From assembly GCF_900101435.1 (NCBI RefSeq), contig NZ_FMZH01000001.1:1-64000 (forward strand): DNA of 64,000 nucleotides, given 5' to 3'. The notes under the pieces were generated by a model. That model was not told where the DNA came from and did not search any database. It saw nothing but the letters and a program-made list of their open reading frames with translations. The position numbers and the translations under genes are program-made. Position 1 is the first letter of the stretch. Each line of letters begins with the position of its first letter. This DNA comes from Pedobacter soli (lineage in GTDB: Bacteria; Bacteroidota; Bacteroidia; Sphingobacteriales; Sphingobacteriaceae). Of this stretch, positions 16,831 through 26,315 are shown one piece after another.

Positions 16831-19800
16831 ATGAAATTCAAACCGAACCTCATAACCATAATAAAGATTACATTTTTACAATTGGCATTAATGCTATTAA
16901 TGATAGGAAGTGCAGTTGCAAATGACAGAGGGGCACAAGTTATGCTAAAAACCAAAGTCTCTTTATCCGAAAGAAATGTATCGCTAAAAACGGTGATTAA
17001 AGATATGGAATCCAGATACTACCTCAATTTCGTTTTTAGTCAGGCGCTTATAAAAATAAAAAGCGACCAAAAAATCTCTGCCTCGTTTACTGCTAAACCA
17101 TTGGGAGCTGTTTTAAGTGCGGTTTTTGAACCACTTAACATGGCTTACCAGGCTTCAGGGGATGTAATTGTGATCAGTGCAGTTAAACCTGAAACCAATC
17201 AACGCAAAGCCGGTTTGGACATATCGGTAAGCCCGATAACAGGCAGGGTATTAGATGATAAAGGCGGTCCTGCCGTGGGCATTAACGTGGTTGTAAAAGG
17301 AACGAAAACAGGTACTGTTACCGATGCAAACGGAAATTTTTCGATAAACGCCAGTCCGGGAGCTACATTAATATTCAGCTCTGTAGGATTCGATCCATTA
17401 GAACTTCCGGCAACTGCCGAACCGATGAAGGTAATCCTAAAATCATCCAGCAGTGCCCTTACAGAAATTGTAGTGGTCGGTGCCACTTTCAAAAAAGGCG
17501 ATCTCACCGGTTCGGTAAGTAATGTAGATTCAAAAACTTTGCAAGACAGGCCTGTTACCAATGTAAACAGCGCACTTCAGGGACGTGTTGCAGGGGTATT
17601 TATTGGAGGCGGATCAAAACCGAGTGATGATGCCGTTATTAAAATTCGGGGAACGAATACGATTAATTCTGGCTCAACACCTATTTATGTAGTGGATGGT
17701 TTAATCATGGAAAATAATCTTGGCGGGTTTAATTCGATCAACATGAACGACGTTGCCTCTGTCGCTATTTTGAAAGATGCATCCGCCACAGCACTTTACG
17801 GATCACGTGGTGCAAATGGGGTTGTTGTAATTACGACAAAAAAAGGCAAGAAAACGGCAGGCGATGGCACAATTGGCTATGATGGCTGGGCCGGCTTTTC
17901 AAATATTGCAAAAATGCCAGAGACCATGAATGCCGAACAATTGTTTCAGCTTCGGCTTGATGCTTACGCCAACGGATACCTAAAAGACAATCCAAACGCA
18001 AACCGACAAGACTATATCAATAACACCTTACTAAAAACCAATGTGGCCTTCTCTCAACAGGAGTTTAACACGTACAATAGCGGTAACACCTACAATTGGC
18101 TTGATCAGATTAAACAAACGGGGTATCAACAAAACCATGCTTTAAGCTTTACAGGTGGAACAGACAAAAGTTCTTTCTATTTAAGTTTAGGTTATGCAGG
18201 CAATACCGGTATTATACAACAGGTAAATCAAAATAAATACACAGGCCGTTTCAATGCAGATTATTCGGTAAAGAAATGGTTGAAAATAGGAACAAATACC
18301 GGATACACCCTTACTGATGATCGCCAGGTCGATGATGATGTCTATAATCAGGCACTGAATGCGAATCCCTTGTTGGATTATGCTCCATATCAGGCAGATG
18401 ATACCAGGTATACCGCCAATTACCTGACTATTTATTACCGTGCGCTTGGCCAGAACAGCAACAATAACTTTAATCCGTTTAATGCCATGGAAATTGCCAG
18501 GAGGCAAAACCGAAACCGATTGGTAACTTCTAATTTTGTTAATGTTAATCCGATTGCCGGGCTGGATATCCGCTCTACTTTTTCGGTTGATTATGGCCAG
18601 CAGTCTTATTTTACATTTACGCCAAACAATATCCAGGAAGCTATACGCAATTATAACGGCGATGCGAGGGCTAAAGCGGAGCGGTGGAACGATCTGTATT
18701 GGCAATGGGATAATACAGTCACCTATAATAAAACCTTTCAAGGAAAACACCGGATAACTGCACTTTTGGGAACCAGCGCAAGTAAACACACCTCTGACTA
18801 TACTTTAGCGCAGGGAGACCGTTTTGCAAGCAATGACCTTTCTTATTTTAATCTGGGTGGTGCTGCTGCGCAGGATAAAACTACGATAGGATCTAACTTC
18901 TATGCCTATTCGATGTTTTCGGTAATCGCACGTTTCACTTATAGTTATGACGATAAATACTATGTTACCGCCACTGCCCGTAATGATGGTTCATCAAGAT
19001 TTGCTCCGGGGCATCAGTATGGTATTTTTCCTTCCGGATCAGTGAGATGGGAGATCAGTAAAGAGGATTTCTTAAAAAACCAGAAAGTATTTAATCAGTT
19101 AAGCTTAAGGGCAGGTTATGGCGTGGTTGGTAATCAGGATATTACCAATTATGCATTCCAGACGCTGTACGGTTCAAAGGTTAATAACAACAACGCATTA
19201 CTCGCCAATGATGGGTTGAAAGGTAATCCAGATCTGACCTGGGAACGTCAGAAACAAGCCAACCTTGGTTTGGATATGGCCTTCCTTAATAATAGGTTAT
19301 CTGCTACTGCTGAGGCTTTTTACATCAATAACGACAACCTTTTGCTTGATCGTGGCTTAGCGCTTACCACAGGTTACAGCCATCAATTACAGAATATCGG
19401 GCGGGTAAACAATAAAGGTATTGAGCTTTCATTAAGCGGACAAATCATTAAAAACAGCGATTGGAACTGGACTGTAGCAGGAAACATCTCATTTGCAAAA
19501 AATTCAGTAAAACAATTGTATGGAAATGCAACTGTGATCTACAACTCTTCAGGCGATAGCCGCAGAAACAATTTGTTTCTTGGGGAAGCCCTGCATAGTA
19601 TTTATACCCTTCGTTCAGGAGGTATAGCGCAAGAAAACAATCGAGCTGAATGGCAGGGATTAAATTACAATGGCAAAACAGTAGCGCCTGGTGACCTCTT
19701 TGCACTTGATGTTTCAGGTCCTAATGGCGTAAAAGATGGGATAGTAAACCAATACGACAGGGTTATTGTGGGGAAGGAGGATCCGAAATATTACGGCGGT

Positions 19801-20253
19801 TTTTCAACTAACCTGACTTACAAGGGCCTTGATCTGAATGCAGTTTTCGTTTATTCGAATGGCGCAAAAAAAATAAGCAGTTACTACGAGGGTTTGATCA
19901 ACAGTGTTGGGTCGAGTATGGCTTCGGTTGATTTGCTTAATCGATGGACGCCAACAAATACGGGTACCAATATTCCGAAAGTAATTGACAATACGAGCTA
20001 TAACAGGTTTGCCCCATCTGATTTAGACTACTCCATACAGGATGCGTCTTATCTCCGGCTTTCAGCACTTACTTTGGGTTACAATTTACCGCAAAAGTTG
20101 CTGGATAGCTGGCATGCAAGTCGCGTGCGTGTGTACGCCACCGGCTCCAATTTATTCTTAATCACAAAATATAAGGGGCTTGATCCGGAAACCGGTGATT
20201 ACGGCTACCCGCCTGTACGAACATTTGTAGTGGGTGTAAACTTTGGGTTTTAA
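16831..20253 (+). CDS. SusC/RagA-type TonB-dependent outer-membrane transporter with STN domain
   Basis: The outer-membrane channel that imports glycans or peptides with its SusD partner. The 1140 residues comprise a signal peptide (about 1-30), a secretin/TonB short N-terminal (STN) domain at about 45-115 (VSLSERNVSLKTVIKDMES...), a CarboxypepD-like domain at about 132-215 (ITGRVLDDKGGPAVGINVVVKG), a plug at about 225-345 (NSALQGRVAGVFIGG, IRGTNTINSG, KDASATALYGSRGANGVV) and a beta-barrel ending in a C-terminal Phe. An STN domain usually means control by a FecR/FecI anti-sigma/sigma pair; none is in the window, so it must act in trans or be lost. SusD follows after 18 bp. The substrate cannot be inferred, since no hydrolase is adjacent. 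Confidence 0.95.
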   Translation: MKFKPNLITIIKITFLQLALMLLMIGSAVANDRGAQVMLKTKVSLSERNVSLKTVIKDMESRYYLNFVFSQALIKIKSDQKISASFTAKPLGAVLSAVFEPLNMAYQASGDVIVISAVKPETNQRKAGLDISVSPITGRVLDDKGGPAVGINVVVKGTKTGTVTDANGNFSINASPGATLIFSSVGFDPLELPATAEPMKVILKSSSSALTEIVVVGATFKKGDLTGSVSNVDSKTLQDRPVTNVNSALQGRVAGVFIGGGSKPSDDAVIKIRGTNTINSGSTPIYVVDGLIMENNLGGFNSINMNDVASVAILKDASATALYGSRGANGVVVITTKKGKKTAGDGTIGYDGWAGFSNIAKMPETMNAEQLFQLRLDAYANGYLKDNPNANRQDYINNTLLKTNVAFSQQEFNTYNSGNTYNWLDQIKQTGYQQNHALSFTGGTDKSSFYLSLGYAGNTGIIQQVNQNKYTGRFNADYSVKKWLKIGTNTGYTLTDDRQVDDDVYNQALNANPLLDYAPYQADDTRYTANYLTIYYRALGQNSNNNFNPFNAMEIARRQNRNRLVTSNFVNVNPIAGLDIRSTFSVDYGQQSYFTFTPNNIQEAIRNYNGDARAKAERWNDLYWQWDNTVTYNKTFQGKHRITALLGTSASKHTSDYTLAQGDRFASNDLSYFNLGGAAAQDKTTIGSNFYAYSMFSVIARFTYSYDDKYYVTATARNDGSSRFAPGHQYGIFPSGSVRWEISKEDFLKNQKVFNQLSLRAGYGVVGNQDITNYAFQTLYGSKVNNNNALLANDGLKGNPDLTWERQKQANLGLDMAFLNNRLSATAEAFYINNDNLLLDRGLALTTGYSHQLQNIGRVNNKGIELSLSGQIIKNSDWNWTVAGNISFAKNSVKQLYGNATVIYNSSGDSRRNNLFLGEALHSIYTLRSGGIAQENNRAEWQGLNYNGKTVAPGDLFALDVSGPNGVKDGIVNQYDRVIVGKEDPKYYGGFSTNLTYKGLDLNAVFVYSNGAKKISSYYEGLINSVGSSMASVDLLNRWTPTNTGTNIPKVIDNTSYNRFAPSDLDYSIQDASYLRLSALTLGYNLPQKLLDSWHASRVRVYATGSNLFLITKYKGLDPETGDYGYPPVRTFVVGVNFGF

Positions 20254-20271
20254 TTTTTGATACAGAAAATT

Positions 20272-21834
20272 ATGAAAAAATTTATTCTAAAAGTATTTAT
20301 TGTAAGTGCGTTTATAGGTTTAGCGTCTTGCAAAAAGCTATTGCTACAAGAGAGTTTAACCAAACTTGACGAAAGTGCAGTTTATTCTGATGTTAATTTA
20401 GTACAAAGCAGTTTAAAGGGCATTTATGCCAACTGGTTAAATTGCCGTGTTGACGAACAAGGCACCGTGTTAATGATGGGAACGGATGAAACCCAACAAG
20501 GGGCTTTTCAGATGAAAACTGATGCTTCCAAAGGAGGTCTTGATCGTTACGACGGGAACCTGAATTCGCTTCAGGGCCAGATCACCACGCAATGGAACCT
20601 GCGTTGGCCCCTGGTTAATGAGGCTGCGAAAATCATTAATGGCCTCGATAAACCAGGATTAGTACCGGGCTCTAAAGCAGCAGGTGTTGTGGGCGAAGCC
20701 AGTTTTATAAGGGGTTTTATAGATTTTGAACTGGCCATGTATTGGGGATCTATTCCAATAAGAGACCTGAGCCGGGAAAGCGCGCTGGGTCTAAAACGCC
20801 AACCCCTAAAGGATGTATGGGCCTTTATTATTTCAGATCTCATTAAAGCTTCAACGCTATGCCCCCAAACCAATGCACCTGGCAGAGCAACCAGCGGAGC
20901 TGCACTGGCCATGCTGGGTAAGGCCTATATGTCGGCACCTGAATCAACCGGGCTGCGTGATTTTGACAAAGCCAGAAATTGCTTTGAGCAAATGATGAGC
21001 AGGTATACCTTGGTTCCTTATCAGAATTTGTTCGATTACACTAAACCCAATACCGTTGAGGCAATTTTAGAATTCCAGTACAGCCCGGTATCGCCCAATA
21101 ATAATAAAGTTCAATTTCAGATCGGATCGCGTGCGGTACAAAATACTTTCGGAGATGGTTGCTATTTTTCGGGGTATGACAAAATTGTTCCCACAATTCA
21201 TGCCTATGAAACAGTAGCCAACGGAGGGGTTTGGGAAGATGGCGACCTTCGCCGGGATCAGAGTATCCGTTATGATTTTTCATATTATGGTGTAACCCCA
21301 ACCTATGATATCATTTCGTGGGAAGGCCTTGGTGCAAACCATGATGAATTAAATCCGCACATTAAAAAATACGAGGATTTCCGCACGGATTCGCATAGCG
21401 GCTTAGGATACAACAACATGTACAATTCTGGTAAGGATATGCCGGTTTTAAGACTTGGCGATATTAAGCTATGTTACGCAGAATGCCTGAACGAACTTGG
21501 TAAAACCGCCGATGCCGTTGCCATTGTTAACCAGGTTAGAACCAGGGCCTGGGGCGGAACACTTCCTGCTGATAAAGCATGGACGGCTATGTCGCAAGAC
21601 GATTTCCGTACAAAAATTATGGATGAACGCATTCGTGAACTTTTTGCAGAAAATTGGCGTAAAATTGATTTGATCAGAACCGGAAAGTTTGTCGATCTGG
21701 TTAAAAAATACAACAAATGGGCGGCACAGTCCGGAACTATTCAGGCTTTTAACAGCCTGTTCCCGATTCCTGACTCGGAAATGAAACTGAATGATCAAAT
21801 TACACCAAACGATCAGAACCCTGGTTACAAATAA
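20272..21834 (+). CDS. SusD/RagB-type surface lipoprotein
   Basis: The substrate-capturing lid for the upstream SusC. The start at ATG 20272 gives a lipoprotein signal with lipobox C20 (GLASC); a TTG at 20257 would add five residues. Its 520 residues match the family, with the N-terminal SusD-like region (ESLTKLDESAVYSDVNLVQSSLKGIYANW) and the C-terminal RagB/SusD region (MPVLRLGDIKLCYAECLNELGKTADAV...VRTRAWGG...DFRTKIMDERIRELFAENWRKIDLIR) visible. It is co-transcribed with susC and followed by a strong terminator. Confidence 0.94.
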   Translation: MKKFILKVFIVSAFIGLASCKKLLLQESLTKLDESAVYSDVNLVQSSLKGIYANWLNCRVDEQGTVLMMGTDETQQGAFQMKTDASKGGLDRYDGNLNSLQGQITTQWNLRWPLVNEAAKIINGLDKPGLVPGSKAAGVVGEASFIRGFIDFELAMYWGSIPIRDLSRESALGLKRQPLKDVWAFIISDLIKASTLCPQTNAPGRATSGAALAMLGKAYMSAPESTGLRDFDKARNCFEQMMSRYTLVPYQNLFDYTKPNTVEAILEFQYSPVSPNNNKVQFQIGSRAVQNTFGDGCYFSGYDKIVPTIHAYETVANGGVWEDGDLRRDQSIRYDFSYYGVTPTYDIISWEGLGANHDELNPHIKKYEDFRTDSHSGLGYNNMYNSGKDMPVLRLGDIKLCYAECLNELGKTADAVAIVNQVRTRAWGGTLPADKAWTAMSQDDFRTKIMDERIRELFAENWRKIDLIRTGKFVDLVKKYNKWAAQSGTIQAFNSLFPIPDSEMKLNDQITPNDQNPGYK

Positions 21835-21861
21835 ACAAACAATTAATCTATAACTACCTTA

Positions 21862-21893
21862 AAGCCGCCCTTGTGCAGGGGCGGCTTTTTTTT
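21862..21893 (+). terminator. Intrinsic terminator of the susC-susD pair
   Basis: AAGCCGCCC (21862-21870) pairs with GGGCGGCTT (21879-21887), followed by a run of eight T residues. This is a canonical rho-independent terminator. Confidence 0.92.
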
Positions 21894-22030
21894 GATTCAA
21901 AAATAGCCGATGATCTTATTCAACCATACTTGCGTAGGGGAGTTCTTAACCTTTAACACAGCAATTTCTACCCCTTACAACAGGAGCAACAAACCAACTG
22001 GATAACAATAATTTATTGTTCACAATTTAT

Positions 22031-22121
22031 GCTTTATAGAGCAATTTGCGGCATTCACGGAGCGTTTGTGCCTTTCTGTCGATCATCCTATTTTATATTA
22101 CACGGATGCAGCTTAACTTAG
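22031..22121 (+). promoter_or_regulatory. 21-bp triple direct repeat plus promoter, copy 2
   Basis: Units begin at 22031 (GCTTTATAGAGC), 22052 (CATTCACGGAGC) and 22073 (TTTCTGTCGATC). TAACTTAG at 22114-22121 lies 41 nt after the third unit's start, matching the -7 position of the other copies. It drives only a truncated gene relic. Confidence 0.6.
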
Positions 22122-22181
22122 TATATTGTATGATGATAAAGATTACCAATTAATTAACTATCAACCTAAATTAAAAGCATT

Positions 22182-22263
22182 ATGAGTTCAAGCAACCGGA
22201 TTTCATCAGAAATCACACCAGAATAGGCAGCTGCTATAGCCGCCGCGTTCGAGCAGTTAAAAA
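22182..22263 (+). pseudogene. Truncated, stop-containing 5' copy of the gene at 25794
   Basis: From ATG 22182 the sequence is nearly identical to the first 27 codons of the intact 160-aa gene at 25794. Codon 15 has changed from CAG to TAG (22224-22226), and similarity ends abruptly at about 22263. It is a dead 5' fragment that kept its promoter region. Confidence 0.88.
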
Positions 22264-22495
22264 ATGGCTGTTTTACGGCTACAAAAGCATGTTATCAATT
22301 GACAGCCTTTAATTAGATTACATCAGTTGTTTAAGAGGTTTGGTCTAGCTTCAAATCTAAAAGACCCAATAGATAGTAGGCTTTTTTAAATGCTGTGCTA
22401 GTTTACAAACACCCTTTTTTCTCATGCATAATAACTAATTTATCTATTGTATTTTTTACTGATCTACCTTGCTACCTAATTTATCTACTCCGTTA

Positions 22496-25264
22496 ATGAA
22501 AGCTCTGATTATCTTTTTCTTAGCTTTCATCTCTTTTACCTGTTATTCCCAAATCAAGGGCTCTGTTAGTGGAATGCTCGTTGATAGTACTAAGCAGAGC
22601 CAAAAAATCGCGTACGCCACCATTTCAATTTATAACACGACAGATAGCGTGCTTGTGAATTATAAACTTTCCGATTCAAAAGGTTATTTTAAATTAACCT
22701 CCCTTCCTCTCAACGCAAAATATCGATTGGTCATCACTGCTTGGCAGCGCAATACTGTAAATAAGGTGATCCTATTAAATGAACAAAAGCCGGATATAGA
22801 CCTGGAAAATATCCCGCTAAGCCCTAAACTGAATAATTTGAATGACGTTGTTATTGTTGGGATAAGGCCGCCAATTATAGTACGCAACGATACCGTCGAA
22901 TTTAATGCAGAAAGTTTTAAAACATTACCAACTGCTGTGGTTGAAGATCTATTTAAAAAATTACCTGGTTTTGTAGTAGATGCGGGTGGGGTGATTACTT
23001 TCAATGGAAAACAGGTGAGCAGGATACTGGTAGACGGAAAGGATTTTTTTGAAGGTAACAATCAAATCGCCTCAAAGAACCTACCATCGAATATCGTGGA
23101 TAAAGTGCAGGTTATGGATGACGCCGAGGTAAAGCGGCGAAATCCCACTATCTTTGCCGCGGATATACCGCAAGTCATTAATCTGACCCTTAAGAAGAGT
23201 GTTAAGCAGGGGATGTTTGGACGGTTATACGCCGGTTTGGGTCCTAAAGAACATTATGAGCTTGGTGGTATTACAAACATATTCAGAGACACTACACAGG
23301 TTAGTATCCTAGCCTATGGAAATAATCTCAGCAAGTCAGCTTTCAGCCTAAACGAAGTGCAGGGAGTTGGGGGCTTTCAGAGAGCAGGCAACAGCTCTGT
23401 TAATTATAACGGTGGTGGCTTTTCAATCGACAATATTTCTTTTGGTGGATTCGGGGAAGGTATCCAACGTCCTGCGGGCGTAGGCGCCAATTTCAATACC
23501 CTAACCAAAAGCGGAATAAAGATTAACAGTAAATATTTCTATGGACAACTTCGCAACACAATCGAAGAACGCTCTAATGAAGGGCAGATACTGGGCAATG
23601 ATACATTAAACACCCTGGGCTATGCCGATAATCAAAGCCGCGTAAACAGCCATAACATCAGCGCCAAAATAACACTTAATCCCACCCCAAAAACACAACT
23701 GATCATCAATCCTACCGCAATAATTTCTCCAAGAAACTACAACTTTATGCAGTCTAAAACAGTATCAGATGGAAGCGGAGACAAGGTTAGTACCTCTGAG
23801 GTAGCGAATATCCGTGATGGATTGAACCAAAGCTACAAAGTAACAGGGGATCTGTTTAAAAATTTTAATAAGGCCGGTCGTAGTCTGTTTGCCAACGTAA
23901 CTTTACTAAAGAGAGACAACAGAGATGACAATTACAATTACTCTAGCATTCTTTTTGAAAATACCCCTGGCAGCCAATTAACGAACCAATTCCGCAAAAA
24001 CAATATCAGGAATTTCGATGCAGGTTTTAGAAGTAGTTTTTCGGAAAAACTTACTGGCAAGCTTGCACTTACCCTTAGCCTCGATGGCAATTATTTCCGC
24101 AATGAAAATGCACTTTATACCTTTTACAGGAATGCAGTAAACCAATCCTACGATATAGTAGTTCCAAACCTCACCGAAACTGTAGAGCAGAAAGGCTTTA
24201 AAAGCAATGCGACTATAAAGCTCGGATGGAATATAAACAATGACCTCAGTATCCAACCTGCGGCGATTTTTGGTTCGATAAACATCATTAATAGATTTGT
24301 CAGCCTCCAGGGCTTTGACCAGAACTTTTATTTTCTGAATCCAGGGTTGAACATTCGGTATAAAGATTTTTCAATCAGTTATCAGAAATCATTTTTAGAA
24401 CCTCAGGTACAATACATACAACCAATTGCTAATAATACTGACCCTTTATTTGTCCAACTTGGAACACCCGACCTGAAACCAACTAAGAACCACCGAGTGT
24501 TCTTAAACTATATGAAATTTAATATGCAAAAGTCCATTAGCTATAACGTGGCGCTGATCGGTAACCTAGATCAGGATGGGGTAATCATGGCCAGAACCAT
24601 AGATGCAGGTGGTGTTCAAGTTAGCAAGCCGGTGAATGTTAACGCAAGTGGCCTTACACACAATGCCAACATCAACAAAACCTTTAGGAGCAAATCCAGC
24701 CAGCTAACATTGAATGCTGGGTATTCAATCAGTGCTTTCGATTCCCCAATAGAAGTAAACAACGTGCGGAGCAAATTGTACCGCTATATCATCTCTCCGA
24801 ATGTCGGTATCAGGCTAAACCTTCACGATAAGGTGGAGATTTTTGAACGGTATTACCTATCCTATAACAAAAGTGATTATAACGACAGCTACTATGTTGA
24901 CCGAAGTATAGCCTCACACGGCAATGACTTTGAACTTGTAGTGAGGTGGCCAAAAAAGATCGTTTTTGAAAGTAATCTTAATATACTACTTAATAACCAG
25001 GATATACCAGGCTATAACAATAACATTAAAATCTGGAATATGGGGCTGACTTATCTATTCCTAAAAAATGATCGTGCCCAACTGAAATTTTCGGTGAACG
25101 ACATTTTACAAAACAATGCAAGGAGATCAGTATTGATTGCAGAAAATTCGATTAGGGATATCCAGTCCAGAAATATAGGACGTTATGCCCTGGCTACCTT
25201 AAGCTACAACATTCAAAACTTCAAGCCCAAGGTTGGCGGAAAGGAGACCTTTTTTGGATTCTAA
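22496..25264 (+). CDS. Outer-membrane beta-barrel receptor (TonB-dependent-like) with CarboxypepD-like N-terminus
   Basis: An outer-membrane protein of 922 residues. The start is set at ATG 22496, which opens directly into a signal peptide (MKALIIFFLAFISFTCYSQ). It has a carboxypeptidase-regulatory-like domain at about 22-105 (SGMLVDSTKQSQKIAYATISIYN), a plug-like segment at about 130-215 (VVEDLFKKLPGF...GKQVSRILVDGKDFFEGN...IVDKVQVMDDAEVKRRNP) and a long barrel with alternating aromatic strands. This is the arrangement of outer-membrane receptors without a SusD partner, often linked to siderophore, peptide or unknown uptake. It is flanked by two copies of a 235-bp direct repeat, suggesting that it arrived or was rearranged with them. 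Confidence 0.88.
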   Translation: MKALIIFFLAFISFTCYSQIKGSVSGMLVDSTKQSQKIAYATISIYNTTDSVLVNYKLSDSKGYFKLTSLPLNAKYRLVITAWQRNTVNKVILLNEQKPDIDLENIPLSPKLNNLNDVVIVGIRPPIIVRNDTVEFNAESFKTLPTAVVEDLFKKLPGFVVDAGGVITFNGKQVSRILVDGKDFFEGNNQIASKNLPSNIVDKVQVMDDAEVKRRNPTIFAADIPQVINLTLKKSVKQGMFGRLYAGLGPKEHYELGGITNIFRDTTQVSILAYGNNLSKSAFSLNEVQGVGGFQRAGNSSVNYNGGGFSIDNISFGGFGEGIQRPAGVGANFNTLTKSGIKINSKYFYGQLRNTIEERSNEGQILGNDTLNTLGYADNQSRVNSHNISAKITLNPTPKTQLIINPTAIISPRNYNFMQSKTVSDGSGDKVSTSEVANIRDGLNQSYKVTGDLFKNFNKAGRSLFANVTLLKRDNRDDNYNYSSILFENTPGSQLTNQFRKNNIRNFDAGFRSSFSEKLTGKLALTLSLDGNYFRNENALYTFYRNAVNQSYDIVVPNLTETVEQKGFKSNATIKLGWNINNDLSIQPAAIFGSINIINRFVSLQGFDQNFYFLNPGLNIRYKDFSISYQKSFLEPQVQYIQPIANNTDPLFVQLGTPDLKPTKNHRVFLNYMKFNMQKSISYNVALIGNLDQDGVIMARTIDAGGVQVSKPVNVNASGLTHNANINKTFRSKSSQLTLNAGYSISAFDSPIEVNNVRSKLYRYIISPNVGIRLNLHDKVEIFERYYLSYNKSDYNDSYYVDRSIASHGNDFELVVRWPKKIVFESNLNILLNNQDIPGYNNNIKIWNMGLTYLFLKNDRAQLKFSVNDILQNNARRSVLIAENSIRDIQSRNIGRYALATLSYNIQNFKPKVGGKETFFGF

Positions 25265-25339
25265 GCCATTTGACATTTTAGTATAGAATAACAACTATTA
25301 ATCAATCTATTATTAACCATTTAAAACCAAATTAGTGAA

Positions 25340-25462
25340 ATGAAAAAGAAAATCACTTATGGAGCTGGCATGTTGGCACTTACCCTGTGCTTAATGCTAA
25401 ACTTGGTTAAGATATTTAATGTGCTTAATCTCTTAATGATAAAAATATACCACTGGTTTTGA
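25340..25462 (+). CDS. Possible short peptide or truncated gene start (40 aa)
   Basis: ATG 25340 opens 40 codons beginning with MKKKITYGAGMLALTLCLML, which looks like a signal peptide or membrane segment, followed by a short hydrophobic tail (LNLLMIKIYHWF) and a stop. It could be the surviving signal peptide of a small secreted protein whose remainder has decayed, or a genuine single-span mini-protein. I do not recognise it. The peptide has no cysteines apart from one in the hydrophobic part. Confidence 0.3.
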   Translation: MKKKITYGAGMLALTLCLMLNLVKIFNVLNLLMIKIYHWF

Positions 25463-25643
25463 AAGTCCTTCAACTCTTATCAGAATGACAAGCTTTGGTA
25501 AAATAGTTCGTAGTAACGCGAGCCATGGCAATGGTATGTGACTTTCTACATCGTAATTCAGCTATTTTCATTTCTTGCAAATCGAAGCAATAAACCACGT
25601 GTTTAATAAGTATAAATACTAAAACTTATAATTCATTATTAAT

Positions 25644-25733
25644 GCTTTATAGAGCAATTTGTGGCATTCACGGAGTGTTTGTGCCTTTCTGCCGATTGTC
25701 TATTTTTTATTACACTGCTGCAATTTAACTTAG
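25644..25733 (+). promoter_or_regulatory. 21-bp triple direct repeat plus promoter, copy 3
   Basis: Units begin at 25644 (GCTTTATAGAGC), 25665 (CATTCACGGAGT) and 25686 (TTTCTGCCGATT), 21 bp apart. TAACTTAG at 25726-25733 follows 40 nt after the third unit. It lies 61 bp before the intact 160-aa gene. Confidence 0.62.
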
Positions 25734-25793
25734 TATAGTGCGTATAGATAAAGATTACCAATTAACTAACTATCAACCTAAATTAAAAGCATT

Positions 25794-26276
25794 ATGAGTT
25801 CAAGCAACCGGATTTCATCAGAAATCACACCAGAACAGGCAGCAGCCATAGCCGCCGCCTTCGAGCAGTTAAAAACAGCGTTGGCGCCAGTTTTAATTAT
25901 TAATTTAACGGCCGAAGAGCGTAAAGCTACCTTAAAAATGGGCGATAAAACCATCGCTTTCGTCAGCAAAACGCTCGAGTATGCCACCCAAAACCCATTA
26001 TTGGTACCCAACTACATTGATTTAGCCGAAGCGAAGAAAGACAATAAGCTTGCTTCCGATATCTATGGCATATTTCAGCAGTTGAGTACCCTTTTACGTG
26101 CCATGGAAGATACCGGTATGGTGGCTGGCAGCGAAGCTTACGAAGCAGCTTTAGTGATTTACCATTCAATTAAAGGCGCAAGTCGTTCGAATGTGCCTGG
26201 CACCCAGACCATGCACGATGATTTAAAGCAGCGTTTCCCAGGCCGTGGAAAGCAAAAACCATCACCCGAACAATAA
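25794..26276 (+). CDS. Hypothetical cytoplasmic helical protein (160 aa)
   Basis: I do not recognise the family. The 160 residues lack a signal peptide or membrane span. They appear mostly helical, with an Ala-rich N-terminal helix (TPEQAAAIAAAFEQLKTAL), a central LTAEERKATLKMGDKTIAFVSKTLEYA stretch and a basic, Pro-rich tail (RFPGRGKQKPSPEQ). It is preceded by the 21-bp triple-repeat promoter and followed by a hairpin (26292-26311) and the 441-bp tandem array. A truncated copy at 22182 shows that the locus has been duplicated. Codon use is regular, so it is a real gene. Confidence 0.78.
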   Translation: MSSSNRISSEITPEQAAAIAAAFEQLKTALAPVLIINLTAEERKATLKMGDKTIAFVSKTLEYATQNPLLVPNYIDLAEAKKDNKLASDIYGIFQQLSTLLRAMEDTGMVAGSEAYEAALVIYHSIKGASRSNVPGTQTMHDDLKQRFPGRGKQKPSPEQ

Positions 26277-26291
26277 ACCCAATAAATTAAA

Positions 26292-26311
26292 AAGTGCCCT
26301 AACGGGCATTT
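26292..26311 (+). terminator. Terminator after 160-aa gene
   Basis: AAGTGCCC (26292-26299) pairs with GGGCATTT (26304-26311) around a TAAC loop. The stem sits 16 bp after the stop codon. Confidence 0.6.
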
Positions 26312-26315
26312 AAAA

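Larger units (their letters stand above)
21894..22495. other. Non-coding region with duplicated promoter block and gene relic
   Basis: It contains the first copy of a 235-bp block (22029-22263) that recurs at 25642-25875. The block comprises a 21-bp triple repeat, a promoter and the first 27 codons of a gene. The rest, 22264-22495, is AT-rich with no supportable gene before the outer-membrane protein start. Confidence 0.7.
25265..25793. other. Non-coding region between outer-membrane gene and 160-aa gene
   Basis: It holds a short open frame (25340-25462) that may be a gene remnant, about 170 bp of plain AT-rich sequence, and the second copy of the duplicated block with its 21-bp repeat promoter (25644-25733). 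Confidence 0.6.

Noticed and set aside
18187..18789. 200-aa minus-strand frame inside the first susC
   Set aside because: It lies entirely within the strongly supported susC coding frame; the composition is that of a shadow frame.
25340..25462. NVEALA-type or other double-glycine peptide precursor
   Set aside because: The 40-residue frame has a signal-like start but lacks a GG site or a conserved tail; kept only as a low-confidence short frame.
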